A stretch of 9,314 bases of DNA from Chitinophagaceae bacterium (GCA_947483345.1 CANKNL010000107.1:1-9314), one strand, 5' to 3'. Counted from the first letter of the stretch, positions 1 to 7,244 are shown. Notes: generated by a model not told the origin, from the sequence alone. Numbers and translations are program-made.

Positions 1-1101
1 GCTATTCCTATTTTACAGTTATTGTATAAAAACAAAGGCGAAGAGCGTGGGCCACATAAAATAAAAGTGTTGATATTAACCCCAACCCGTGAACTGGCAA
101 TACAAATAGATGAAAGTTTTGCCGCTTATGGTAAACACACCGGCCTAACCCACACCGTAATATTTGGTGGCGTTTCTCAACTGCACCAAACCAATATTTT
201 AAGAAGGGGTGTAGATATTTTGGTTGCCACACCGGGTCGTTTATTGGATTTAATAGGCCAGGGTTTTATCGATTTAAAATTTCTGAAAATATTTGTACTG
301 GATGAAGCAGACCGTATGCTGGACATGGGTTTTATTCATGATGTGAAAAGAATCATCACAAAATTGCCCGCCAAAAGACAAACGCTTTTTTTCTCCGCAA
401 CCATGCCTCCCGAAATTCAAAAGCTGGCCAATGTATTATTAACCAATCCCGCAAAAGTTGAGGTTACTCCGGCGTCATCAACGGTTGATGCAATAGAACA
501 AAGTTTGTTTTATGTAGGCAAGGCCGACAAGCCCAACCTGCTGCTACATTTATTAAGAGATGATAAAATTGTTACCGCATTGGTTTTTACCCGCACCAAA
601 CACGGGGCCGATAAGGTTGTAAAATTTTTACACCGCCACGAGATAACTGCCGCCGCCATACATGGCAATAAATCACAAAACGCCAGGCAACATGCATTAA
701 GCAGTTTTAAGGGCGGCAACCTGAGGGTATTAGTAGCAACCGATATTGCAGCCAGAGGAATAGATATTGACGACCTGAGTCATGTCATAAATTTTGAATT
801 GCCGAATGTTGCAGAAACCTATGTACACCGCATTGGCCGTACAGGAAGGGCGGGTAATACCGGTATTGCCATTTCCTTTTGCGATGCAGATGAAAGGGCT
901 GAATTAAAAGATATTCAAAAACTGATCGGTATCAATATTCCGGTCATTCACGAACACCCTTACCCTATAAGCCTAACGAGTTTTTCAGCCCCTGTTGCGC
1001 CTCCGCAAAAAGCCGGACCAAAACGATCCAGGGGTTATGGCACACAGGATAAAGGCAAAAGCAGAAATTTTTCGGGCAGGCGGCAAGGGGGTAATTATTA
1101 A
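1..1101 (+). CDS. rhlE: DEAD-box ATP-dependent RNA helicase, RhlE type (5' end missing)
   Basis: ATP-dependent RNA helicase that remodels RNA structures in the cytoplasm (ribosome assembly, mRNA turnover or cold adaptation in this family). Frame 1 is open from base 1, so the gene starts outside the window; the Q motif and Walker A (motif I) are lost, and the first residues AIPILQ are what normally follows motif I. Counting from base 1, the sequence shows PTRELA (28-33), GG (56-57), TPGR (77-80), DEAD (101-104), SAT (132-134), VFTRTK (195-200), ATDIAARGID (246-255) and HRIGRTGR (276-283). Both RecA lobes are therefore represented. The last ~30 residues form a basic Arg/Gly/Lys tail (PKRSRGYG...GRRQGGNY) typical of RNA-binding extensions. 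The RhlE assignment rests on overall resemblance and the short basic tail; another DEAD-box subfamily is possible. No strong terminator follows; the next gene starts 67 bp downstream. Confidence 0.95.
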   Translation, partial: AIPILQLLYKNKGEERGPHKIKVLILTPTRELAIQIDESFAAYGKHTGLTHTVIFGGVSQLHQTNILRRGVDILVATPGRLLDLIGQGFIDLKFLKIFVLDEADRMLDMGFIHDVKRIITKLPAKRQTLFFSATMPPEIQKLANVLLTNPAKVEVTPASSTVDAIEQSLFYVGKADKPNLLLHLLRDDKIVTALVFTRTKHGADKVVKFLHRHEITAAAIHGNKSQNARQHALSSFKGGNLRVLVATDIAARGIDIDDLSHVINFELPNVAETYVHRIGRTGRAGNTGIAISFCDADERAELKDIQKLIGINIPVIHEHPYPISLTSFSAPVAPPQKAGPKRSRGYGTQDKGKSRNFSGRRQGGNY

Positions 1102-1168
1102 AATACCCAACAACCGCATTTATTATATGCTTTTTAGTTTGTATTTTACCTGCTTAAACTAATTAAAT

Positions 1169-1675
1169 ATGAAGCATTCTTTTTTAAACTTTTCAGCTCT
1201 TGTCTGTTTAGTAATCTTTTTTAGTTCTTGTAATAACGAATCGGCTAAAACAGGTGCAGGTGTCTTTAGTCTTGACAGTGCAAAAGCGGCTATTGCAGCA
1301 AGCAATAATATTTTTGGCGCCAGTTTTACCACCGGCGATTCAACAGCATTTGTAAATTGTTATGCCAGCGATGGTTGTATTTATAATGCCAATATGCCAA
1401 AGCAGTGCGGAGCTCAGGCTATAAACGGTTTCTTTAATGTGGGTTATCAATATGGAATAAGAAAAATTGCGCTTACTACCGAAGAGGTGATGGGTGGAAA
1501 AGAAGCGGTTGTTGAAACGGGAAAATATGAAGTATTTATTGCAAATAATGTGTCGGTAGAAAAAGGCAAATTTGTGGTAATTTGGAAAGAAGAAAAAGGC
1601 AAATGGAAAATGTTCCGCGATATCTGGAATTCTGATGCCCCGGCACCTCCGGCAGCCGTTCCTGCAACAAAATAA
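1169..1675 (+). CDS. Lipoprotein with SnoaL/DUF4440-like (NTF2 fold) domain
   Basis: Predicted lipid-anchored envelope protein of 168 residues. The N-terminus is a type II signal peptide: MKHS, a hydrophobic stretch, then FSSC with the lipidated Cys at residue 21, followed by NNES. Residues ~33-155 resemble the NTF2-like DUF4440/SnoaL family: an N-terminal helix (SAKAAIAASNNIFGASF), the FTTGDSTAFVNCYASDGCIY segment, AQAINGFF, then beta strands ending in GKFVVIWKEEKGKWKMFRDIWNS. This small cone-shaped fold often forms dimers and binds small ligands, but many members have no known reaction, so I assign no substrate. The C-terminus is Pro/Ala-rich (APAPPAAVPATK). It is the only complete gene between the helicase and the terminator just downstream. 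No convincing TAnnTTTG promoter is visible in the 67-bp gap before it. The family call is by sequence resemblance only. Confidence 0.85.
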   Translation: MKHSFLNFSALVCLVIFFSSCNNESAKTGAGVFSLDSAKAAIAASNNIFGASFTTGDSTAFVNCYASDGCIYNANMPKQCGAQAINGFFNVGYQYGIRKIALTTEEVMGGKEAVVETGKYEVFIANNVSVEKGKFVVIWKEEKGKWKMFRDIWNSDAPAPPAAVPATK

Positions 1676-1694
1676 TTAATTAATTTTTTAACCC

Positions 1695-1724
1695 ACCGTT
1701 CTGCCAGTGGCAGAACGGTTTTTT
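1695..1724 (+). terminator. Intrinsic terminator after the SnoaL-like lipoprotein gene
   Basis: An 11-bp perfect stem (ACCGTTCTGCC, 1695-1705, with GGCAGAACGGT, 1709-1719) closes on a 3-nt AGT loop and runs into six T residues (1719-1724). It starts 20 nt after the stop codon. The minus-strand side lacks a T run, so it acts in the plus direction only and separates the lipoprotein transcript from corA. Confidence 0.9.
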
Positions 1725-1785
1725 ATTGAACTTCGGTTCTAAAAAATTGGTGTAATTTTCAATTATGTTTATTAATTAAATTGAT

Positions 1786-2877
1786 ATGGCTCGTCATCAT
1801 TATTTTTCATATTTATTAAACCCGCTGGAATTATTGCGTACAAAAAAGGTACTGAAGGTAAACCAGCCCACCATTGCTGCCCGTAAAGAGGCCGAAAAAA
1901 CCAAGATCTTTGTTTTTGATTACGATGCGGTAACCATTAATAATAAAGAGCTGGTAACCGTTCCCGAGTGTTTTCCTTACATAAACACGCCAACGATATC
2001 CTGGATAAATGTAGATGGTTTAAAGCAGGCCGATATTGAAAAAATAGGCGCGCATTTTGGTATTCATAATTTAATAATAGAAGACGTATTAAGCCTTGGC
2101 CAGCGTGCCAAAACAGACGAAATAAATGGTTTGCTTTTTTGTTTGTTGAACATGATGTATTTCAATGAAAAAGATTCGGCTGTAGAAATTGAACAGATAA
2201 GTATTGTGCTGGGTAAAAATTTTGTTGTCAGCTTTCAGGAAGACGCCTCCAGGGACGTCTTTAACCATTTGAGAGAAAAATTAAAAGTGAGTAATACCAA
2301 AATACGGCAAAACGGTGCCGATTTTTTATTTTACTCTTTAATAGATATGATTGTAGATAATTATTTTGTGGTGATGGAAAAACTGGGAGAAAAAATTGAG
2401 GAACTTGAAGAAGATATTGTGCGTCACTCGAGCACCAGAAGCCTTGCCAAGATCAATATACTGCGTAAAGAAATGATTGTTTTAAAAAGAAGTGTGGCTC
2501 CGGTCAGGGAATTGATAAATGGTATTTTAAGAAGTGAAAGCGAATTAATTGAAGATAAAACTCAAAAGTATTTTAAGGATGTTTATGATCATATATTACA
2601 GGCTAATGACCTGGCAGAAAATTACCGCGATATGATGATGAACCTACACGACCTGTATATTAGTAATGTGAATTTAAAAATGAATGAGGTGATGAAGGTA
2701 ATGGCTGTGGTAACCTGCTTACTGGCACCCGCCACCGTTATTGGTGGTATTTTTGGAATGAATTTTGAAGCTATCCCGTTGTTGCATAACAAATGGGGTT
2801 TTTTTATTTCCGTAAGCCTGATGCTATTATTTCCACTGTTAATGATCAGGCTCTTTAGAAATCGCGGCTGGTTTTAG
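1786..2877 (+). CDS. corA: CorA family magnesium/cobalt transporter
   Basis: Inner-membrane homopentameric channel for Mg2+ (also Co2+/Ni2+ in the family). The 363-residue length fits CorA proteins of the Thermotoga type. The N-terminal cytosolic alpha/beta domain (~38-160) is followed by long helices that form the funnel (~165-300), including EKIEELEEDIVRHSS and SVAPVRELINGILRSESELI, which match the conserved WPVR-type region. Two membrane helices lie at the C-terminus (~304-324 and ~337-356). The diagnostic GMN selectivity motif is at residues 324-326 (FGMN), just after TM1, and the tail ends in a basic RLFRNRGWF. The start is the first ATG in frame after the upstream terminator. A degenerate -7-like box (TAATTTTC, 1753-1760) lies upstream but lacks a good -33 partner. 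The stop overlaps the stop of the convergent DUF2480 gene by 4 bp. Confidence 0.96.
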   Translation: MARHHYFSYLLNPLELLRTKKVLKVNQPTIAARKEAEKTKIFVFDYDAVTINNKELVTVPECFPYINTPTISWINVDGLKQADIEKIGAHFGIHNLIIEDVLSLGQRAKTDEINGLLFCLLNMMYFNEKDSAVEIEQISIVLGKNFVVSFQEDASRDVFNHLREKLKVSNTKIRQNGADFLFYSLIDMIVDNYFVVMEKLGEKIEELEEDIVRHSSTRSLAKINILRKEMIVLKRSVAPVRELINGILRSESELIEDKTQKYFKDVYDHILQANDLAENYRDMMMNLHDLYISNVNLKMNEVMKVMAVVTCLLAPATVIGGIFGMNFEAIPLLHNKWGFFISVSLMLLFPLLMIRLFRNRGWF

Positions 2878-3395
2878 GTTTCAGCAAGTCGTGGTTTTTT
2901 GTAGATAGGAACTGTGCTGCAAGGCTCTCCATACATAATACTTTTTGCTACAGGCCTTAATAAACCTGTAATGGCAACATAGGCTGTTTCAGAAATGGGC
3001 AATTCGCCACAACCCTTAATAACCACTCTTTTATCTTCATAATTAGCCGGGTTAATTTGGGCTATGTTTTTTAAAAATAGCGATTTATGTAAAAACTCGC
3101 TATCCCCAAAAATGATTTCATTAGCAACGGGCTTAAGGTAACTGGCAACCAGCATATATGCCCAAACCGGTATCACGGCGTCGGCCGTACAGGTAAGCGC
3201 AATGTTTTTTGCTGTATAAAGCGATAGGTCCAGCGCTTTCATTGTTTCTCTAAACTCTTTTTCTTTCAATATCAAGCCCATAAACAAATGGTCTTTCATA
3301 TCAAAAACAACTGTTTTTTCTTTTGGATAAAAATCCTCCAGGTCAAGGGTAATGATACCGCTTTCAGAAACTTTATTTATAAATTCATCTGGCAT
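2874..3395 (-). CDS. DUF2480 family protein
   Basis: A 173-residue protein of unknown function. I recognise the DUF2480 family, known to me from Bacteroidota, by the N-terminal FINKVSESGIITLDLEDFYP, a central ALTCTADAVIPVWAYMLVAS, and the C-terminal VVIKGCGE...AYVAITGLLRPVAKSIMYGEPCSTVPIYKKP. Cys residues in LTCTAD, IKGCGE and GEPCST sit in the most conserved segments and might bind metal or act in catalysis; that is inference. There is no signal peptide or membrane segment, so it is probably cytosolic. The full family length is present. The start ATG at 3395 is only 4 nt downstream of a perfect TATCTTTG box, suggesting a leaderless or nearly leaderless mRNA. The gene converges on corA with overlapping stops and no terminator between them. 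Confidence 0.9.
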   Translation of the reverse strand: MPDEFINKVSESGIITLDLEDFYPKEKTVVFDMKDHLFMGLILKEKEFRETMKALDLSLYTAKNIALTCTADAVIPVWAYMLVASYLKPVANEIIFGDSEFLHKSLFLKNIAQINPANYEDKRVVIKGCGELPISETAYVAITGLLRPVAKSIMYGEPCSTVPIYKKPRLAET

Positions 3396-3399
3396 AACG

Positions 3400-3407
3400 C
3401 AAAGATA
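3400..3407 (-). promoter_or_regulatory. Bacteroidota -7 promoter box for the DUF2480 gene
   Basis: On the minus strand this reads TATCTTTG, an exact match to the Bacteroidota primary-sigma -7 consensus TAnnTTTG. Only CGTT separates it from the ATG, so transcription should begin at or within a few bases of the start codon. No TTTG is found at the expected distance upstream, so the -33 element is weak or absent. Confidence 0.65.
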
Positions 3408-3461
3408 CTATTACGATTAATACTCGGGTAAAATATAAAATGTACCAAGAGCAGGATATAC

Positions 3462-3502
3462 AAAAATTAAAAACAGCCACTGCGTATTTGCGGCGGCTGT
3501 TT
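3462..3502 (-). terminator. Intrinsic terminator after the PpiD-like gene
   Basis: The outer arms AAACAGCC (3471-3478) and GGCTGTTT (3495-3502) pair perfectly. After one A/C mismatch, CTGC (3480-3483) pairs with GCGG (3490-3493, one G-U), leaving the loop GTATTT. Read on the minus strand, the hairpin is followed by TTAATTTTT from 3470 to 3462. It lies 22 nt beyond the stop of the PpiD-like gene and isolates it from the DUF2480 gene. Confidence 0.85.
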
Positions 3503-3524
3503 ATCTAAACACTTTTGGGTTCTA

Positions 3525-5651
3525 TTAAAAAAACTTACTACGGTTGTCTTTTATGGTTGCTTTTTTACGCAGGCCTTCAAACCAATTTGTTACGGCCTGG
3601 TTGCGTAATGCAATTGTTTGTTGCATTCTTGATTGCGCCTTGTCTTCAGTTGGATCAACTGCTTTTTCGGCAATACTGTTAACCTTTAACACAAAAACTC
3701 CGGCCTTGCCTGCAATTGGTGCACATACTTTATTAAGATTAGCCTTATTAAATATGGCGCCTATTAATTTTGGCTCGTTGCCGATGGCATTAACAATTTG
3801 AGACTTAAATGTTATTGATGAGTCCTGTCCGGCATTTAAAATTTCTTTTGCATATTTTCCTGATGCACTTTCAAGGGTTGCCGTGGCACCCAAGGCTTTA
3901 ATTATTTCTTCTCCTTTCTTTTCTTCTTTTATGGCATTTTCTGCAAGCGGCCTTGCTGTTTCCACATCCTGTGTACCCTCGGCTAGTATTTTATCAACTA
4001 TGGCAACAACAAACTGATCTCCAACAGGCATCGGGTCGCTTACGTCGCCCTTTTTGGCCTCAAATACCCAGCGTACCAATTGCCGGGCGTCTTGCATTTG
4101 ACCAACCTGTGCATCATTCTCTTTTATTATTGTTGGTACAGATGTTTTTGAAATTCCTTTATTCTGTAAATAGGCGTCTAGTTTTTTAAGATCTTTCTCG
4201 GCCGAAAGTTTAATGGCCTCATTACTGGCCATATTAATAGTTTCTTCGCTGGCAAAAATTTCTTTTGCCATGTATGCAACCTGATAAACCGGGCTTGATC
4301 CTTTTTGGTTCATCAGCTCAATAATGTGATATCCAAACTGGGTTTTAACCACAGCTCTTGAGCCAACCGGTTTTTCAAAACAAAATTTATTAAACTCGGG
4401 CACCATCCTGCCATATTCAAAAGTTCCTAAGTCTCCGCCTTTATCCTTGCTCCCGTCTGAAGAATATTGTAATGCCATTAAGGCAAAATTGGCGCCGCCG
4501 TTAATGGCGTTGTAAATACTATCTGCTCGTTTTTTAGCTATGCTGTCTTCCAGTATAGGTTCACCGGTTTGTCCATTAACTGTTGCAATTAAAATATGCT
4601 TTGCGGTGGCACTGTCTGGTACCATCCTGCTGCCAAGCATTTTCGCCATAACATAGCTTTTATTATCTACATAAGGACCAAAAACCGACCCGGCCGACAG
4701 TTTGATAATCGAATCGGGATAGCTGCTCTTAATTTTTGATTTTGTAAAATAATTGGTATCCAGTTCAATAGCGCTGGTGTTTCTGGCTAAAAATGTTTTT
4801 ACATTGGTTTCATTAGTAAACTCATTTTTCAATGCCTCTATCACTGTTTTTGTTCTGGCGCTGTCTGCCAAAGCCGGCAACTGGCTAAACCCAACATATG
4901 AAATCATGCGGCCCGCTTCCTGTTTAAACAGATCCTTGTGTTTTTGTACATATTTTTCTACTTCTGCATCAGTTACTTTAATGGTACTGTCGCTAATGGT
5001 TTGATAGGGAATTTGTACATATGAAATGGTTGCAAAATTTTTGCTTTCTTTGGCATCCTTTTCTTCCATCCAGGCAGGATAATAAGCGCTTGCGTTTAAT
5101 AATGCAAAATATTTAGTTGATATACTGGTTAGTTTTTGGGGCTCAATTATTTGTGAGTTAACCATATCCCATTGCTCACCTTTCATTTTTTTTATGTTAG
5201 TAAGCGCCTGTCCTACTTTCCCCATATCTAATTTTCCGGTTGCCGGGTCAACCATTGACTTGTCTTGCATTAACGGATTAGATGGGTCATCGCTCTTTAA
5301 AATATTATCTAATTCTTTTGAAGTGAACTCAATACCGAGTTTTGATGCTTCGGCATAAAACACCCTTTCTGCAACAATTTGATTCCAAACCTGTTCGCGA
5401 ATTTGTGAAGAGCGGGTATTGTTTGGCCTTTGGCCAGATTGCTGTTCTTCTTGAGTTTCTAAAAGCATCACCTTTTTACTAAATTCATTCTGTTCAATGG
5501 TTTCGCCATTTACCTTGCCGATACTTTCTGTCGCAGATCTGCCACCCTTGTCTTGTTTTGCGTCCATTAAAATAAAGGCTATTAGCGCCAGTGAAATTGC
5601 TGCAATGGTTATTGGTGCTCCTTTTTCACGTATGTTCTGAATAATTTGCAT
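3525..5651 (-). CDS. Membrane-anchored peptidyl-prolyl isomerase / chaperone (PpiD/SurA type)
   Basis: Periplasmic folding factor of 708 residues, anchored in the inner membrane by one N-terminal helix (~12-29, PITIAAISLALIAFILM) after a short cytosolic MQIIQNIREKG, the same topology as PpiD. Residues ~43-200 form a SurA/PpiD-like N-terminal chaperone region (IGKVNGETIEQNEFSKKV...QIREQVWNQIVAERVF). A parvulin (rotamase) domain covers ~345-450: AKHILIA, the GGDLGTFEYGRMVPEF block (405-420) and the closing TQFGYHIIELM (437-447). A second, more divergent parvulin-like or chaperone module may occupy ~450-560 (WVFEAKKGDVSDPMPVGDQFVVAIV, ~528-552). The C-terminus (~600-700) is helical and unassigned. 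Length and order match Bacteroidota PpiD-like proteins, probably for outer-membrane protein biogenesis. It is a single-gene transcript with a promoter box ~28 nt upstream and its own terminator. I leave the symbol blank because orthology to Escherichia coli ppiD is not certain. Confidence 0.93.
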   Translation of the reverse strand: MQIIQNIREKGAPITIAAISLALIAFILMDAKQDKGGRSATESIGKVNGETIEQNEFSKKVMLLETQEEQQSGQRPNNTRSSQIREQVWNQIVAERVFYAEASKLGIEFTSKELDNILKSDDPSNPLMQDKSMVDPATGKLDMGKVGQALTNIKKMKGEQWDMVNSQIIEPQKLTSISTKYFALLNASAYYPAWMEEKDAKESKNFATISYVQIPYQTISDSTIKVTDAEVEKYVQKHKDLFKQEAGRMISYVGFSQLPALADSARTKTVIEALKNEFTNETNVKTFLARNTSAIELDTNYFTKSKIKSSYPDSIIKLSAGSVFGPYVDNKSYVMAKMLGSRMVPDSATAKHILIATVNGQTGEPILEDSIAKKRADSIYNAINGGANFALMALQYSSDGSKDKGGDLGTFEYGRMVPEFNKFCFEKPVGSRAVVKTQFGYHIIELMNQKGSSPVYQVAYMAKEIFASEETINMASNEAIKLSAEKDLKKLDAYLQNKGISKTSVPTIIKENDAQVGQMQDARQLVRWVFEAKKGDVSDPMPVGDQFVVAIVDKILAEGTQDVETARPLAENAIKEEKKGEEIIKALGATATLESASGKYAKEILNAGQDSSITFKSQIVNAIGNEPKLIGAIFNKANLNKVCAPIAGKAGVFVLKVNSIAEKAVDPTEDKAQSRMQQTIALRNQAVTNWFEGLRKKATIKDNRSKFF

Positions 5652-5678
5652 AACTTATTTAAATTAAATTTTGGACGG

Positions 5679-5686
5679 CAAAAATA
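5679..5686 (-). promoter_or_regulatory. Bacteroidota -7 promoter box for the PpiD-like gene
   Basis: The minus strand reads TATTTTTG, an exact match to TAnnTTTG, ending 27 nt before the ATG at 5651. This predicts a short AT-rich leader of about 20 nt. No TTTG element is evident at the usual upstream spacing. Confidence 0.6.
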
Positions 5687-5813
5687 GGGTAAAATTGCAT
5701 ATAAATTAGGTTTTTAAGGGCTGATAATACTTTAATTCATTATGAGATATATAAATTTTATATACTTTTTTATTTCAACTGTCATTTATTTTTAAATTAT
5801 TAGAGGTGTTTTA

Positions 5814-5863
5814 GGGTTTTCAACAGCGCTTTGTTGATATCGTTATTCTTGTGTTGATAACCC
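5814..5863. repeat. 12-bp inverted repeat with TGTTGA cores
   Basis: GGGTTTTCAACA (5814-5825) and TGTTGATAACCC (5852-5863) are inverted copies matching at 11 of 12 positions, 26 nt apart. A third TGTTGA (5832-5837) lies between them and forms a smaller 6-bp palindrome with TCAACA (5820-5825). Being ~200 bp upstream of the PpiD-like start and ~380 bp upstream of nadA, it is not at any gene end. A protein-binding site is more likely than a terminator, although six T residues follow the right arm at 5866-5871. Confidence 0.7.
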
Positions 5864-5957
5864 GGTTTTTTACTTTTAAAAATGCTGAATAAAATGCGCA
5901 CAATATTTATACGCCCTGTTTTTCCTTTTTATCTCTGTTATTAAACCCTAGTTTATA

Positions 5958-5983
5958 CAGGCATTATTAACAGGCATTATTAA
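5958..5983. repeat. Perfect tandem duplication of a 13-mer
   Basis: CAGGCATTATTAA occurs twice back to back (5958-5970 and 5971-5983). Counting the A before each unit, 14 bp are shared. Each unit ends in TTATTAA, and the first junction creates a TTATTAACA box. It resembles an iteron pair or an AT-rich origin element, but two copies are too few to assign a role. Confidence 0.8.
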
Positions 5984-6239
5984 TTAATATAACAATATTC
6001 TTTCCACCTATGTATTTATTAACCGCTGTTGAAAATTGATTATCATACAGCCTCTTTTTATTGTCTGTATTTCTTTTTAATGAATAAATAACCATTATAA
6101 AAATGTTAATTTCATGTGGATGTATGTTAATAAACTAAAGTTTTTAATTTTACAACAATTACTGTTTTATATATTTCCACAAATTAACAGCCCTAGTAGT
6201 AATAGTTGATTATATAAATAAATAGTATTAATACATATT

Positions 6240-7244
6240 ATGGTAGATATACACATTGCAAAAGAAGAAATTAATAAGGTCGGCTTTTTAAATATTGAGT
6301 TAGATCCAGAGATGGATTTATTTTCAGAAATTATTAAATTAAAAAAAGAAAAGAATGCTATTATTCTGGCGCATTATTATCAGGATTCAGATATTCAGGA
6401 TGTGGCCGATTTTATAGGAGATAGTTTAGGTTTAGCGCAACAGGCAAAAAATACAACAGCTGATATGATTGTTTTTGCAGGTGTACACTTTATGGCTGAA
6501 ACAGCAAAAATATTAAATCCATTAAAAAAAGTATTGTTGCCCGATTTAAAGGCAGGTTGTTCATTAAGTGATTCTGCTCCTCCGGCATTATTTAAAATTT
6601 TTATAGATAAGCACCCTAAACATAAAGTTATTAGTTATATTAATTGTTCTGCGGGTATTAAAGCATTAAGTGATATCATTTGTACGTCTTCTAATGCTCA
6701 AAAAATCGTTGAAAGTTTACCTCCTGAACAATTAATAATTTTTGCACCCGATAAGAACCTTGGGGCTTATATTAACAAGCAGACAGGTAGAAATATGATT
6801 CTTTGGGATGGTTCCTGTATGGTACATGAAATATTTAGTCTTGAAAAAATTGTAAAATTAAAAATCAGGCACCCCCAGGCTAAAATAATTGCACACCCCG
6901 AATGTGAAGAAGCAATATTACAAACAGCAGATTATATTGGAAGTACAACCGGTTTATTAAATTTTACAAAAAATAGTCCTGATAAAATATTTATTGTAGC
7001 TACAGAAACCGGCATTTTACACCAAATGCAGAATGCCAGTCCTGATAAAATATTTATTCCAGCTCCACCTGATAATAATTGTGCATGCAATAATTGTCCA
7101 CACATGAAATTAAATACATTGGAAAAATTATATTTATGCCTTAAATACGAACTACCGGAGATTTTAATGGATGAAGAGTTACTTTTAGCAGCCAAAAACC
7201 CCATTGATGAAATGTTAAGAATAAGCGCACAATATGGATTATAA
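6240..7244 (+). CDS. nadA: Quinolinate synthase NadA
   Basis: Cytosolic [4Fe-4S] enzyme that condenses iminoaspartate with dihydroxyacetone phosphate to quinolinate in de novo NAD synthesis. All family blocks are present in 334 residues: AHYYQ (44-48), GVHFMAET (81-88), PDLKAGCSLSD (101-111), INCSAGIKA (134-142), FAPDKNLGAYI (168-178), WDGSCMVHE (189-197), AHPECEE (218-224), GSTTGLLNF (234-242), ATETGILHQM (254-263) and CACNNCPHMKLN (281-292). The likely cluster ligands are Cys107, Cys193 and Cys286; Cys281 and Cys283 match the extra CxxC-region cysteines of the E. coli enzyme. INCSA carries Cys where E. coli has Thr. The ATG at 6240 gives the usual short N-terminal extension. No nadB or nadC is nearby. 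The coding sequence is unusually AT-rich (~32% GC by hand count). It overlaps the next gene by 11 nt. Confidence 0.97.
   Translation: MVDIHIAKEEINKVGFLNIELDPEMDLFSEIIKLKKEKNAIILAHYYQDSDIQDVADFIGDSLGLAQQAKNTTADMIVFAGVHFMAETAKILNPLKKVLLPDLKAGCSLSDSAPPALFKIFIDKHPKHKVISYINCSAGIKALSDIICTSSNAQKIVESLPPEQLIIFAPDKNLGAYINKQTGRNMILWDGSCMVHEIFSLEKIVKLKIRHPQAKIIAHPECEEAILQTADYIGSTTGLLNFTKNSPDKIFIVATETGILHQMQNASPDKIFIPAPPDNNCACNNCPHMKLNTLEKLYLCLKYELPEILMDEELLLAAKNPIDEMLRISAQYGL
6975..7058 (+). repeat. Two 21-bp identical segments inside nadA
   Basis: Bases 6975-6995 and 7038-7058 are identical over 21 bp, exactly 63 bp apart and in the same reading frame. Both encode SPDKIFI (residues ~246-252 and 267-273). 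NadA normally has related but different residues at these two places (x-FIVATE and PDKxFIPAPP), so the protein similarity is partly expected. The nucleotide identity, including every third base, is what stands out. Confidence 0.7.

Larger units (their letters stand above)
5814..6190. other. Candidate replication origin-like region (DnaA-box-like cluster)
   Basis: The 588-bp gap 5652-6239 contains no credible gene or RNA gene. Within it I see many near-matches to the DnaA box TGTGGATAA/TTATCCACA: TTTTCAACA (5817-5825), TGTTGATAT (5832-5840), TGTTGATAA (5852-5860, one mismatch), TTATTAACA (5964-5972), TTATTAACC (6016-6024), TGTTGAAAA (6027-6035), TGTGGATGT (6115-6123), TGTTAATAA (6125-6133) and ATTTCCACA (6173-6181). 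There is also a perfect tandem 13-mer (5958-5983). The surroundings are very AT-rich and could serve as an unwinding element. The flanking genes diverge from it (PpiD-like leftward, nadA rightward), and hand-counted strand bias in several genes changes across it. Against this, no perfect box is present, an AT-rich gap produces such matches by chance, and dnaA is not in the window. It must also contain the nadA promoter, which I could not pinpoint. Confidence 0.35.

Noticed and set aside
1117..1136. Possible terminator after the helicase (GCAT/ATGC arms then TTTTT)
   Set aside because: The stem is only 4 bp of mostly AT with no extension, too weak to call.
1764..1771. TATGTTTA as a corA -7 box
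   Set aside because: The last base deviates from consensus, and the nearest TTG (1747-1749) is only 14 nt away, too close for a -33 element.
3544..5004. Several open frames on the plus strand opposite the PpiD-like gene
   Set aside because: Their translations show no family motifs, and they mirror the coding bias of the minus-strand gene, whose domains are clear.
5652..6239. tRNA, small RNA gene or riboswitch in the long gap
   Set aside because: No cloverleaf, T-loop consensus or strong GC-rich hairpin was found. The sequence is almost uniformly AT-rich apart from the repeats reported.
6932..7204. Minus-strand frame of ~90 codons inside nadA
   Set aside because: It is antisense to conserved NadA cluster-binding blocks, and its product resembles nothing I know.
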